Shown: in pieces, positions 9,532 through 18,120 of the stretch
Layout of the letters: each line of letters begins with the position of its first letter
Position numbering within the stretch: the stretch's first letter is position 1
Assembly (NCBI GenBank): GCA_964036045.1
Contig: OZ038380.1
Location: 117,103,699 to 117,167,698, forward strand
Length of the DNA: 64,000 nucleotides
Origin: Eutreptiella sp. 'Long Island Sound 2002'
Lineage: Eukaryota; Euglenozoa; Euglenophyceae; Eutreptiales; Eutreptiaceae
Reading direction: 5' to 3'
Translations under genes and position numbers: made by a program
Notes under the pieces: generated by a model
What the model saw: the letters and a program-made list of their open reading frames with translations, nothing else
The model's database searches: none
What the model was told of the DNA's origin: nothing

Positions 9532-12231
9532 TCAATTCGGCCAAGCACGAATACATGTGACCACCAACCTGTCTGGTGGGGCCCTCGTACGGCTTGGGCG
9601 CTGTAGATCAGCGGCCGAACTCGAAGCTTGGTCCTCATTTGGCTCCTGGGCTGGCCTGACCGCAGGAGGGGGGATCGACGGATCAGCCCTGGAATGTGGC
9701 TGCTGAGGGCCGTAAAAGGCTGGATCTCGATTCACCACAGGTCTTTTTCCGTCGCTCTCCACCTGTCTGTCTGGTTTCGACAGACAGTCTGTCAGGAGTA
9801 CGCCAATTTCGGGGTGCTTCTTGAGGAAGTCGATGAACCCCTTGGTGTACCCATGGACAAAAGAATGGGCTGGTTCCCAGTTGTTGTGACTGGAATCAAA
9901 GCCCCTCCACTCACATAGAAATTCACATTCGCCCTTTTCGTCACGTCTTGCTTCTAAAATCCTCTTGAGTTCGTACTTCCCCCCTTCGATGACCCGATCG
10001 GACAGAAATTTCGAAGTCCAAAAAAGGGGTTTAACCCGATCCTTGGGGGAGGGGATCTCTCTCTTGAGGCGATCGCCCGAAACTTCAATTTCCCTGCTGA
10101 CATCCACACGAATCCTCCACCTGTTCTCACCTAGACGCGCTGTAACAGCGAATGGCCCCTCCCACAAGGGAAGAAGCTTATCATCTCCGCCCAGGGTGGT
10201 TTCGGATTTTCGAAGCCAAACTCGATCATCGACTTCAAAATTGTGGGGGTTTTTTCGGCCTTGATTCTGGACCCAAAGCCAGTCAGCTTGATGCTTATCG
10301 ATTAATTTCGAGACAGTTTTTTCTGCTCGCTGGATTTCGTCCAAAAACAACGAAGCATCTTTACAAGGGCGAGGATTCTTCAACGGCATGTTCCACCAAC
10401 ACTTCTTTCGTCCAAAGACAATTTCATTTGGAGAAAGGCCATGGTACAAAGGCGTGTTGTGGTAACGGCGAAGCAATGCGAAGAGAACTTCAAGCCAATG
10501 GAAGTCCTTCTCACTGGCGAGCTCCTTACGAAGCATATTTATAACAGAGCGGCCGGCTCTTTCGCCAGGCAGCGCTCGATGTGAGTGGATTTCACACCTG
10601 AGGTGGTGGATTCCAAGGCGAGCACAAAATTTTTTCCACCATTCGGAGGTGTACTCTTTGCCTGAGTCCGTAACCACCTCGGATGGGACGTCCCAACCTC
10701 CCATCCAGGTCTGCGCGCACCATTTGGCGGCAGCCTTGCCAGTCATCGACTCGATGTTACAAGGCAACACCTGAATGTAGCCGGAATGACGGCACTGAAT
10801 AAGGAGCACACCATTGACCTTTTTATTAGTCCAATGGCACTCTTCGTCATCGAGTTCACCGAGATAGAAGAAATCACTGGTGACTCTGTTAAAGAGGCGC
10901 TCCGGAATAGGATGTGGCCTCAGATGGCCGTGCTTCTTCGCGCTGGGTGGCGTCGCGACAGCACATTGGGCACATCCGGCGGCTACTTTCATACAATGAG
11001 TATATAGCCTTGAGCCGATCAACCTATGTTTAATCATCGACCAAAATCTACGGCCATGTGCGTGGGGGGACTCCCATTTTTGCCACCAGTTTAACACTCG
11101 GGGGGCCAGGGCGTCTGGTACGCACAATTTACCCTCCATCCACAGCTTCTCCCCATCCAACGAATATTCAGAATAAATCCCATCCTTGTGAGCATCTTTG
11201 GATTTGAGATTCTCAAAGACCTCTTTAAACATGGGATCATGCAGATAATCATTCGTCCAGTCACGGATGGTAAGGGAATCTTTCGGCAGGGGTGGAGTTT
11301 TGGCCGGATCTCGACGCTTAATGCCCTGGATCAACCGAAATCCACTTACACGTCGGGTATAGTCAAACCGTTTCACACTCCCTGAGGAGGGATCGGTGAC
11401 TTTCTCCACGACTTTCAGTGATTTGGTTATAATCTCATGAGCATGCGCCGGATCTGAAAAGGCCGTGATGTCATGGCACGGTAATGCATGCTGTTTAACA
11501 GCGCATTGCATGCATTCACGTCGAATGAGCTTTTTTTCTTCCTGATCCCACTCGATTACGACGTGGCGGTCCTGCTCTGTACCATGGATGTTGGTACTTT
11601 GCAGCCCCTCTGAAGCGGGGTAAGCCCATCGGCTCAGAGCATCCGCTACCGTGTTGTGTTTTCCAGGCAAATACGACACATGGAGGTCAAACAGACTGAG
11701 AAATTCATGCCATCTGGCCCGTCGACCAGCTGGGCTCGCGACAGTATCAATGTGTTCGGTGGCCCAATACTCCAGATATCGATGATCCGTCAGGACCTCG
11801 ACTCGATTGGTGCCAACCCACGATTGGTACTTTTTCAAAGCACAGATTATGGCGTAGGTTTCTTGCTCACGCGGCGACCATTGCATTTGGCGTGGGGCTA
11901 GCTTCCGAGACCAAAATGCAAGAGGGTAATGATCACCTGTGGCTTCATCAACCTGTTCAAGGACAGCTCCAATCGCGTACCTAGAAGCGTCCGTTCTTAT
12001 GTAGAAGGGTCGGTCGAATTTCGGCACATGCAACGTGGCGACTTCGCAGAGGGCCGCCTTCAAGTGATGGAAGGCCTCCTCGCACTCGTCAGTCCACTTG
12101 ACACGAACCTTTGAACCTGCCTTGCCCGCATCTCTCCCTACCTTCAATAGTTCAGTGAGGGGGGCAGCAAATTTGGCATAATTCGGCACAAAAGTGTGGT
12201 AGAAATTGCAACAACCCAGGAATCCTCTCAA
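9532..12231 (-). CDS. gypsy1 Pol: RNase H, integrase and chromodomain
   Basis: An 899-aa frame continuing the RT frame after one TGA. RNase H: D81 (YIRTDAS), E124 (REQETYAI), D149 (VLTDH) and D197 (TVADALSR) make a complete DEDD set. Integrase: zinc-binding region with C420/C423; catalytic D453 (TSDFFY), D522 (VVTDSGKEYTS) and E557 (PGERAGR), a D-x34-E spacing. A GPF module follows near residue 692 (LWEGPFAV). The chromodomain is at ~751-800: Y753, W774 and W785 (KYELKRIL, CEWRGF, NNWEPA) are in the places of the usual aromatic cage. Chromodomains of this type are known to steer integration to histone-marked chromatin. All catalytic residues look intact. Confidence 0.93.
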   Translation of the reverse strand: MRGFLGCCNFYHTFVPNYAKFAAPLTELLKVGRDAGKAGSKVRVKWTDECEEAFHHLKAALCEVATLHVPKFDRPFYIRTDASRYAIGAVLEQVDEATGDHYPLAFWSRKLAPRQMQWSPREQETYAIICALKKYQSWVGTNRVEVLTDHRYLEYWATEHIDTVASPAGRRARWHEFLSLFDLHVSYLPGKHNTVADALSRWAYPASEGLQSTNIHGTEQDRHVVIEWDQEEKKLIRRECMQCAVKQHALPCHDITAFSDPAHAHEIITKSLKVVEKVTDPSSGSVKRFDYTRRVSGFRLIQGIKRRDPAKTPPLPKDSLTIRDWTNDYLHDPMFKEVFENLKSKDAHKDGIYSEYSLDGEKLWMEGKLCVPDALAPRVLNWWQKWESPHAHGRRFWSMIKHRLIGSRLYTHCMKVAAGCAQCAVATPPSAKKHGHLRPHPIPERLFNRVTSDFFYLGELDDEECHWTNKKVNGVLLIQCRHSGYIQVLPCNIESMTGKAAAKWCAQTWMGGWDVPSEVVTDSGKEYTSEWWKKFCARLGIHHLRCEIHSHRALPGERAGRSVINMLRKELASEKDFHWLEVLFALLRRYHNTPLYHGLSPNEIVFGRKKCWWNMPLKNPRPCKDASLFLDEIQRAEKTVSKLIDKHQADWLWVQNQGRKNPHNFEVDDRVWLRKSETTLGGDDKLLPLWEGPFAVTARLGENRWRIRVDVSREIEVSGDRLKREIPSPKDRVKPLFWTSKFLSDRVIEGGKYELKRILEARRDEKGECEFLCEWRGFDSSHNNWEPAHSFVHGYTKGFIDFLKKHPEIGVLLTDCLSKPDRQVESDGKRPVVNRDPAFYGPQQPHSRADPSIPPPAVRPAQEPNEDQASSSAADLQRPSRTRAPPDRLVVTCIRAWPN

Positions 12232-12294
12232 TTCCCTGATCGTCTCAGGGCGCTTCCACTTCTGAATAGCGACGAGCTTCCCTGGACTGGGTCG

Positions 12295-14139
12295 TCAGGT
12301 GCCATTCTCAAGGAGAGAACCACAAAATTCGACTGATTTTAAAAATAATTTTCCCTTCTTTGGCCCACAAACCAGCTGATTGGCATCAAGAATGTCCAAA
12401 ACCTGGTTCAGCTGCTTTTCATGTAGGGCCACCAGCTCGGCTTCGGTCAGTCCCTCCCCCTCTGTCGCGATGATTATGTCATCTATGTACACACTCACGA
12501 AGGCACGAAGCTCAGGATGAGCTGTAAAAAGCACATCCTCCATCATTCTTTGAAAAAACGAAGGGGCGTTCTTCAGGCCCATGGGCATGACCGTCCACTG
12601 GACTGGGCCACATGGCGTGCACATACAGGTGAGAGGTCGGCTGTCCTTCCTCAACGGCATTTGGTGAAAGCCGTGACGGAGATCCAGCACAGAAAACAAA
12701 CGACCTCTTGCCCTCTTGGCGATTTCCTCCTCAATGAGGGGCAGGGGGTGTGAATCCGCCTTGGTTTCGGCGTTGAGGTTGCGAAAATCAACAACCATTC
12801 GCCAACCATCAATAGTGTTCTGGTCTGCAGGCGGCGGCTTCGGGACTGTGAAGGGTGCACAGCACCATTCGCTGGTCATACAACCCTCAAGCCAACCAAA
12901 TTCCCTGAGATTTCTCTCGATTATTTTTCTGAGTATCTCATGTTTGTGTCCATGGTTCTCATAAGGACGCTGTTTCTTCGCCTTGTAGCCTTCACGAAGC
13001 TCGATGAAGGCTTCACCGAACTGCCCACGGACACGGGGGTCTTTGATCAACTTCCCCGAAAGGGTTGTGTCCTTCCGTTCCTCAAAAATCTTGTCTCTTT
13101 TCTTGGAACACAATTCAGTGTCCACCTGATCGCCAGGAAATACTGTCGAAAAAACTTTGGCGACTTCTTCGGCCTTGGCAGGAAGAATCTTCTTACGGAT
13201 GTCCCTAAAAAGGTCCGTATCAACTGCATCTTGAAGATAGGTGGGTGGAATGTCGACATTCCAGAGATTCTCCTCGTGATCCAGCTCCTCGAAAGGATCT
13301 ATGAAAGCTTCCACACGGGGTTTTTCATAAAAAACTCTGATTTTGCGGCGCGATTTAAAATTTTTCTTCGCCCGTGCACTGAAGATTCTTTTCGATGTCG
13401 ATCGTATTGGGGAAGAGGGAGACGAGGCGGATCCATTTGACGTTGGATCACCTTGGGCATCTGACGGACAAAAATCAGAAAAAATAGATTCATCATCAGT
13501 ACCACGCTCAACCTCAGATTCAGACCCAACACAGGAATCAGTACTAGAATCAGCAGAATCAGAGTCAGAAAGCTTTCCATCCACCAGGAATGCAAGCGAA
13601 CTCCAGGGCTGCTGTGGCAGGGGACCTGTGTCGTCCCTGGCATACAGCTTAATCTTCCTGGGAAGTTCGATGTAATCTACACAAATGTCTTGCAATTCCT
13701 GAAACCAAGGCTTGTCGTCCCACAAGGGCACAACTAAAATCGCCTGGGTTTTATCTTGCTTGATTTTGTGGATGACCTGCTGGATTAAGTGAAACGGAGG
13801 ATTAATCCATAACTTCTTGTCCCATTTATGGGTCCAAGCGTCGCGAAAGTGCTTGTCAAAGCGCTTGTTCTCGCGGTTAGCAAAGGCATCATACTGTGGC
13901 CAAAAGGAATGGTGTTCATAAAAATATTCACAAATTGTATCACGCCATTTGTCGACAACTCTGTAGGATGAAGAGTGCCAGCGCGAAGGGCGTCGTGGCT
14001 GGGAGTCCCTACGAAGACATTCTAACTCTCGGGAGTAATCGGCACTCCCATTCACCTCTGCAATGGTGACATCTTCGCCAAATTTTGGTGTAACCTTTTG
14101 CTTCAAAAATTCTTCTGCACTTTTAAAACCTGCGTGCAA
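12295..14139 (-). CDS. gypsy1 Pol: NPPF methyltransferase-like domain and reverse transcriptase
   Basis: Frame of 614 codons, begun at a TTG and probably entered by frameshift from the protease frame. Residues ~80-150 hold YDAFANRENKRF, KKLWINPPFHLI and ILVVPLWDDKPWFQEL. This is the pattern of Dam-like (phage-type) N6-adenine methyltransferase domains also described in DIRS-like elements, with the NPPF motif kept. A Ser/Asp-rich linker (~190-240) follows. RT occupies roughly 400-610, with WRMVVDFRNLN, LDLRHGFHQMPL and the catalytic YIDD (SVYIDDIIIATEGEG). The frame ends in TGA at 12,295, where related elements would have CGA (Arg), consistent with a single CpG transition; the same frame continues directly into RNase H. 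Confidence 0.88.
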   Translation of the reverse strand: MHAGFKSAEEFLKQKVTPKFGEDVTIAEVNGSADYSRELECLRRDSQPRRPSRWHSSSYRVVDKWRDTICEYFYEHHSFWPQYDAFANRENKRFDKHFRDAWTHKWDKKLWINPPFHLIQQVIHKIKQDKTQAILVVPLWDDKPWFQELQDICVDYIELPRKIKLYARDDTGPLPQQPWSSLAFLVDGKLSDSDSADSSTDSCVGSESEVERGTDDESIFSDFCPSDAQGDPTSNGSASSPSSPIRSTSKRIFSARAKKNFKSRRKIRVFYEKPRVEAFIDPFEELDHEENLWNVDIPPTYLQDAVDTDLFRDIRKKILPAKAEEVAKVFSTVFPGDQVDTELCSKKRDKIFEERKDTTLSGKLIKDPRVRGQFGEAFIELREGYKAKKQRPYENHGHKHEILRKIIERNLREFGWLEGCMTSEWCCAPFTVPKPPPADQNTIDGWRMVVDFRNLNAETKADSHPLPLIEEEIAKRARGRLFSVLDLRHGFHQMPLRKDSRPLTCMCTPCGPVQWTVMPMGLKNAPSFFQRMMEDVLFTAHPELRAFVSVYIDDIIIATEGEGLTEAELVALHEKQLNQVLDILDANQLVCGPKKGKLFLKSVEFCGSLLENGT

Positions 14140-14587
14140 AAAAACGAAATTCAGGACGCTCCAAGGGACCTGACTCCAGCAAAAAAAAACGCCGATGACC
14201 TACGGGTGCCACCCTGTTCTTGCGAAGCCAAGGATGGCCCAAGTAAAGGTCATACTTTATGTCGGCACGATAGAAGAAGTCATCCTTAAGGATAACTTCC
14301 TCCACATTGCTTTCTTCCCAAAGGTCTTGAGCGACCAAATGAGTTGATATATAACAACCGCGTTGCCCACCTGCGAGAGAATGTCCAGAAACTCCCTCGA
14401 GGGTAACAGGAAGAGGCGAATCAAACACGCAGTCGTCAGGCAAAAAAGAATTGGATTGGAGATTTACCTCCGATCTATTGTCACACAAACAAGTGGCGAG
14501 GTGGAAATTGCCCTTGCGATCAGAGACCCACATCTTTGTGACAAACTGACGGGCCCTGTGCTTGGACTGTACACCAACCTCGTCCAC
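14123..14587 (-). CDS. gypsy1 aspartic protease with altered active site
   Basis: Position between the nucleocapsid-like region and RT, and two landmarks, indicate the retroviral-type protease: LCDNRSEVNLQSNSFLP, in the place of the D-T/S-G active-site loop, and YDLYLGHPWLRKNRV, matching the closing LG-x-x-W-L segment. The catalytic triplet is D-N-R rather than DTG/DSG, so activity is doubtful unless substituted in trans. The frame is the same as that of the nucleocapsid ORF, separated by one TAG (14,717) and open between. It overlaps the RT frame by 17 bases across a T7 run (14,138-14,144), giving a +1 shift. Confidence 0.65.
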   Translation of the reverse strand: MDEVGVQSKHRARQFVTKMWVSDRKGNFHLATCLCDNRSEVNLQSNSFLPDDCVFDSPLPVTLEGVSGHSLAGGQRGCYISTHLVAQDLWEESNVEEVILKDDFFYRADIKYDLYLGHPWLRKNRVAPVGHRRFFLLESGPLERPEFRFFARRF

Positions 14588-14716
14588 TACAACAGAAGGA
14601 TCCGCTGCCGGATCCAGGGGAGAGGAGACAAGCGACCCTACATCAAGTAATGGTCGAGAAGGAATCTGGGGATCATGCCTGAAATCGCCTGGGGAGGGGC
14701 GATTTTCGTGGCTCCC

Positions 14717-15601
14717 CTAGGCGTTCTGACCTCCAGTGGCTGCGTTAACATTGTGAACACACCCTGATTCGTCGACCCACTCATCTTGGAGCGGATCATC
14801 TGCTGGATTCAGGGCATTTTCAACGTAATCTCGATCCGCATCGGACACCTGATCTGCACCTGAGACCTGATCCACACGATGGTTGCCCTTTCCACGTCCA
14901 CGGCCACGGCCGCCGGATGATGGACCTCCACCGTCGCCACGCCCTCTGCCCTTACCAGAGAAAGGGGTCCCAGAAGGATTTCCCCTACCTTTACCCTGGA
15001 ATCCTGGAGCATTTCCCTTGTTTGCACCGGATTGAGGGGTTTGGCCTGGATTTCGATTTCCGCCTCGGGCGTTGCTATTGGGATTTTTCTGGCCGTTCGG
15101 CTGCCCACCGGAGCCGGATGGAGTCCGATTTCCTGTGCCTTGGGACCTGCCAGCGCCTCGAGGATTTTTGTTTCCACCGGAGGGGGTCGGATTCACTTTT
15201 CCAGCCTTCCCACCGTGCACCTGTCTGTCATTCCTGTCTGAATTCTGCGGATTACTGATATTTTCACCAATCACCTTATGATCGTAAGGAGACCATCGGT
15301 GATTACCAGTAGAATGCGTCTTAGCTCGGTTCGTAGAACCTAAAAGAAGGCAGATGCTACAGTGATCCTGAACATTCCGGGTGTCATTCACCTTTTTGTT
15401 GCCCTTTTGGGCCCCATTTTGGGTGTTTTGCTGGGTATTCTTGTTTCCCCCCAGACCCTCATGGAAATTCTGATTGGCGGCGTCTGCGAGCCGCTCAACC
15501 TCATCCCAGAGTTCCTTCGGGGTGTACGAAAACACCCAGTTTTTGGCCTTCAGGCGATGGCCATGGAAGCTGACTCCCCTGTTGAGGACTTGGACAAACA
15601 A
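14717..15601 (-). CDS. gypsy1 Gag C-terminal, Gly/Asn-rich nucleocapsid-like region
   Basis: About 295 residues. Near residue 80 is HCSICLLLGSTNRAKTHSTG, a Cys/His cluster (C-x2-C ... H ... H) that could bind zinc though it is not a classical CCHC knuckle. The rest is rich in Gly, Asn, Gln, Lys and Arg, with GRGRGRGKG blocks like RGG nucleic-acid binding tails, and it ends in an acidic stretch. It is in the same frame as the capsid ORF; a single TAG (15,644) separates them and the codons between are open. It ends in TAG followed by GGG AGC. Confidence 0.6.
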   Translation of the reverse strand: MFVQVLNRGVSFHGHRLKAKNWVFSYTPKELWDEVERLADAANQNFHEGLGGNKNTQQNTQNGAQKGNKKVNDTRNVQDHCSICLLLGSTNRAKTHSTGNHRWSPYDHKVIGENISNPQNSDRNDRQVHGGKAGKVNPTPSGGNKNPRGAGRSQGTGNRTPSGSGGQPNGQKNPNSNARGGNRNPGQTPQSGANKGNAPGFQGKGRGNPSGTPFSGKGRGRGDGGGPSSGGRGRGRGKGNHRVDQVSGADQVSDADRDYVENALNPADDPLQDEWVDESGCVHNVNAATGGQNA

Positions 15602-15643
15602 GTCCCGATCCTCGTGTTCATTAAACTTGATTTTCCACGTCTC

Positions 15644-16789
15644 CTAAGTGAATTTCACCTTGGAGAAGGACGTGGGGGAGCACTTTTGAAGTGCCTCCCT
15701 GTCGGTAAACCTGTTGGCAGAGGCATCAAAGCCTTCCACCTCCGCCCACCAGGTCTTGACCTTTTCTTCGGACTGTTTGTTCCGAAGGGTGGCGGCAGTT
15801 TCTGAGGGGATCTTGTCAAAAATCAGATTTTTCAGCTCGGCACTAGAAAATTTTTCGCCTGAATGTTCAGCTTCTTCCACTAAATTCCAGAAGCGCTGTT
15901 TTTTGTCTTGCACTTCGTGCAAGATTAATCGCGAGAATGAAGGAAAATTCTTCAACATTTGGTGGTAATGGTCCTCTGGCAGCCGGGATCCACGTACCTC
16001 CAACTGTTCCCACACCTCATCAAAGGTAAGGGGGGAACTTGTATCCTCGCGATCACTCCAAGTCCTGAGCCAAGTGTTGGCCGGCGCTCCCTCAAGGCAA
16101 TCCAAGAGGGCCATCAGGAACTGATCATCTTGGAGTTTTTGAGTCTTAACCCACAGTTTAAATTCCCGTTGGAACTGAGGCCAACGTCGGGGGTTCCCAT
16201 TATACTTCGGTTGCTTGGCAACCTGACGAAGTCGCAAGAAAGTAGGATTAAGAAGCGAATCCAGCCCAACACCGGCCGTAATGGCAGACACCTTGGCGGC
16301 ATCATTCGCCACACCAGCTGCGGCGAGGGTCTGGGCGAGCAACAGCTGGGCTAAGGTATTGGAATCAGCAGCAGGAGGGGCAGTACGGGAGGCAGTTTGC
16401 TTGGCATTCTGAGCCTCAGTCCTAGCCTTCGCCGTCCTACTCTCAGAACGAGAGATTTTAACCCTTTCCTTTAGCTTGGTCCTGCTGATCCTTGCATCGG
16501 TGGTCCTGGAGTCCACCAAAGGAGCAATCGAAAAAATTTCTGTCGCCTCCTCCGACGGCTCTGTTGCTTGTTCCACCGATGAGGCGCCCTCAGACCGCAT
16601 CTGCGTCTTGAAAAGATTTTTTATTCCCAGCGTTTCAATGATGAGGTGCATTTGATCTTTGAGCGTTTGGAGCTCAGCATCTCGCTGGAATCTGCAGGAG
16701 CAGTCGGCAGGACAGTACATGCCGTGTCCTGAAGGGCCTGAGCAGGCTGTCGGACCGCTGATCTCGGTGGTCCGCAACCAGGAGTCCAC
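15644..16789 (-). CDS. gypsy1 Gag capsid region
   Basis: The C-terminal two thirds are a typical retrotransposon Gag: NPRRWPQFQREFKLWVKTQ, a helical region with LMALLDCLEGAPANTWL, then FDEVWEQLEVR and a run of helices to KVKTWWAEVEG. An alanine/arginine-rich helical segment (SRTKLKERVKISRSESRTAK) precedes it. The family's usual job is assembling the particle. The reading frame differs from that of the LTR-encoded N-terminus, with an overlap at 16,621-16,789, so a frame change is needed. It ends in an in-frame TAG and resumes at once. Confidence 0.7.
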   Translation of the reverse strand: MDSWLRTTEISGPTACSGPSGHGMYCPADCSCRFQRDAELQTLKDQMHLIIETLGIKNLFKTQMRSEGASSVEQATEPSEEATEIFSIAPLVDSRTTDARISRTKLKERVKISRSESRTAKARTEAQNAKQTASRTAPPAADSNTLAQLLLAQTLAAAGVANDAAKVSAITAGVGLDSLLNPTFLRLRQVAKQPKYNGNPRRWPQFQREFKLWVKTQKLQDDQFLMALLDCLEGAPANTWLRTWSDREDTSSPLTFDEVWEQLEVRGSRLPEDHYHQMLKNFPSFSRLILHEVQDKKQRFWNLVEEAEHSGEKFSSAELKNLIFDKIPSETAATLRNKQSEEKVKTWWAEVEGFDASANRFTDREALQKCSPTSFSKVKFT

Positions 16790-17751
16790 TTGGGGAGCTC
16801 CTTCAGCCCTGATTCCAGGCTTGCCTGCCTGGCCGCCTTTAAAATTTCCTCCTCAACTGCAGCGGCTAGATCGTCGCGGATGGAAACAGGGGGATGAGGG
16901 GCGGAGGGCCCGGGAACAGGTGCCGTGCCCTTCTCCTTCGGGAAGGGGCTTGCCTTCCAGATCTGCAAAAAAATGGCAAAAGAGTCATCTTCTTGAGAAC
17001 GCCACAACATCCTGGTATTAATTTCGTCCCGAAGGAGGAAAAAATATTCCGTTAAAAAATCAGAGGCGATTCTTTCTTGTTCGATCAGCTTAGACGTGGC
17101 TAAGAGACAAAGGGCCTCAAGGGCCTCAAGGTTACGGGTCACTTCTGGGGACAAATGGTCGCCCCAGTGTGCCCAAGAGGCTGGTCGATTATAGCTAGGT
17201 ACCTCACCTGGACCACCCATCTCAATGTCGTTCAGATCGGCGTCAATGGTCTCGAATGTTGGACCTCCGTAAGGAAGGTTGGTACCTGCCAGGTCCGTAA
17301 GCTCCACCGGAGCGTTGCCATCGTCGTAGGCCGGCGGATTCCAGCTGCTCGATGGCCAATTTCGACTGGGATCATAATGGTAATCTGGGTCCCCACAGCT
17401 GCTGATGTGCGCCCTTCTTGGGCAGCTTGGGCTTGCGCAAGGCATTCCTCTCAAGGCCTCGTTCGCACAGCACCATGGCAGCGTAATCGTTACTTCTCCA
17501 GAAGCGGTGGGGTCTACGGGGCCGTACTGGGGAGCGGGCTGTGGACTGAAGGGCTGTGAAGCAACATTCAGGTAGCCTCTGCTACCATGAAGGTGCTGCC
17601 CTGGGTCGTTGATGGTGCCGGAGGGCTCAGGGCCGGCAACACCAGTGGGGCAGGCACGCGAGGAGTCGACCTGAACGCTGCTGTTGGGGGCAGAACCGAA
17701 TACACGGACACCAACGGAGGCGAGAGCAGCAACAACTGAAGCAAGATCCAT
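16621..17751 (-). CDS. gypsy1 Gag N-terminal region, starting inside the LTR
   Basis: A 376-aa frame whose ATG (17,751) lies 164 bases inside the 5' LTR. The first ~55 residues (MDLASVVAALASVGVRV onwards) are LTR-encoded, and the frame then reads through the PBS as HGSRGYL. Further on there is a Cys-rich patch (WCCANEALRGMPCASPSCP) and a helical region (LEALEALCLLATSKLIEQER). No known domain is recognised. The solo LTR at 6,009 keeps the same start peptide with few changes, supporting real coding. A Gag start inside the LTR is known from yeast Ty1. Confidence 0.65.
   Translation of the reverse strand: MDLASVVAALASVGVRVFGSAPNSSVQVDSSRACPTGVAGPEPSGTINDPGQHLHGSRGYLNVASQPFSPQPAPQYGPVDPTASGEVTITLPWCCANEALRGMPCASPSCPRRAHISSCGDPDYHYDPSRNWPSSSWNPPAYDDGNAPVELTDLAGTNLPYGGPTFETIDADLNDIEMGGPGEVPSYNRPASWAHWGDHLSPEVTRNLEALEALCLLATSKLIEQERIASDFLTEYFFLLRDEINTRMLWRSQEDDSFAIFLQIWKASPFPKEKGTAPVPGPSAPHPPVSIRDDLAAAVEEEILKAARQASLESGLKELPKWTPGCGPPRSAVRQPAQALQDTACTVLPTAPADSSEMLSSKRSKIKCTSSLKRWE
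17576..17587 (-). other. primer-binding site, initiator tRNA-Met type
   Basis: Immediately after the LTR end the minus strand reads TGGTAGCAGAGG. This is the exact complement of the CCTCTGCTACCA 3' end of eukaryotic initiator tRNA-Met, CCA included. No spacer separates it from the LTR. Confidence 0.88.
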
Positions 17752-18120
17752 GCTGATTGTTATCCGGCAAAAAATCCCAGTCTATGAAGAAAATTGATGC
17801 GGATTATTCTAAGTACATCTGAGTGTCCATATCTGTCTGAAAAGTTTTATATAAATCCGATTGTGAAAAAATATTTGGCTGATTTGGCTTCGGGCGCGCA
17901 TCAGCGGCAATTGGCGATTCCAGGTAAATGATCGGAACGCGACGGATTTACGATGAATGGACCGCGTATTCAGATCCGGCACATCATAAATATATAGGTC
18001 TGATCCTGAGACTGAGCTGCGGGGCGGCGATTCCGCCGAAGCAGAGAAAATGACCAAAATGTAGTCAATCTGGGGCAGATCTGTGAAAATCTGAGCAGAT
18101 GGGGGTTGGCCGCACTTACA
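17588..18120 (-). mobile_element. 5' LTR of gypsy1
   Basis: 533 bases, minus strand TGTAAGTGCGG ... CTTCA, so TG...CA ends. The right border is followed by GGCTG (18,121-18,125), the target repeat shared with the solo LTR. It contains a TATA-like box and the Gag start codon. Differences from the solo LTR number about eight by eye. Confidence 0.92.
17845..17855 (-). promoter_or_regulatory. TATA-like box in the gypsy1 LTR
   Basis: The minus strand reads TTTATATAAAA about 95 bases upstream of the Gag ATG. The same sequence is kept with one change in the solo LTR and deleted in the truncated 3' LTR. A second AT-rich run, CTATATATTTA, lies near 17,988-17,998. Confidence 0.5.

Larger units (their letters stand above)
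7375..18120 (-). mobile_element. Ty3/gypsy LTR retrotransposon with chromodomain (gypsy1), nearly complete
   Basis: Order on the minus strand: 5' LTR, PBS for initiator tRNA-Met, Gag, zinc-binding Gly/Asn-rich region, protease, NPPF methyltransferase-like domain, RT, RNase H, integrase, chromodomain, ~1.9 kb non-coding, PPT, truncated 3' LTR. RT-RNase H-integrase order plus a C-terminal chromodomain defines a chromovirus-type Ty3/gypsy element. It inserted in the proline-rich part of the element C RING ORF. The right edge has GGCTG at 18,121-18,125; the left edge lost its target duplication through a later rearrangement. Coding damage is light: two in-frame TAG codons, one TGA, and frame changes in Gag and between protease and RT. 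Confidence 0.93.
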
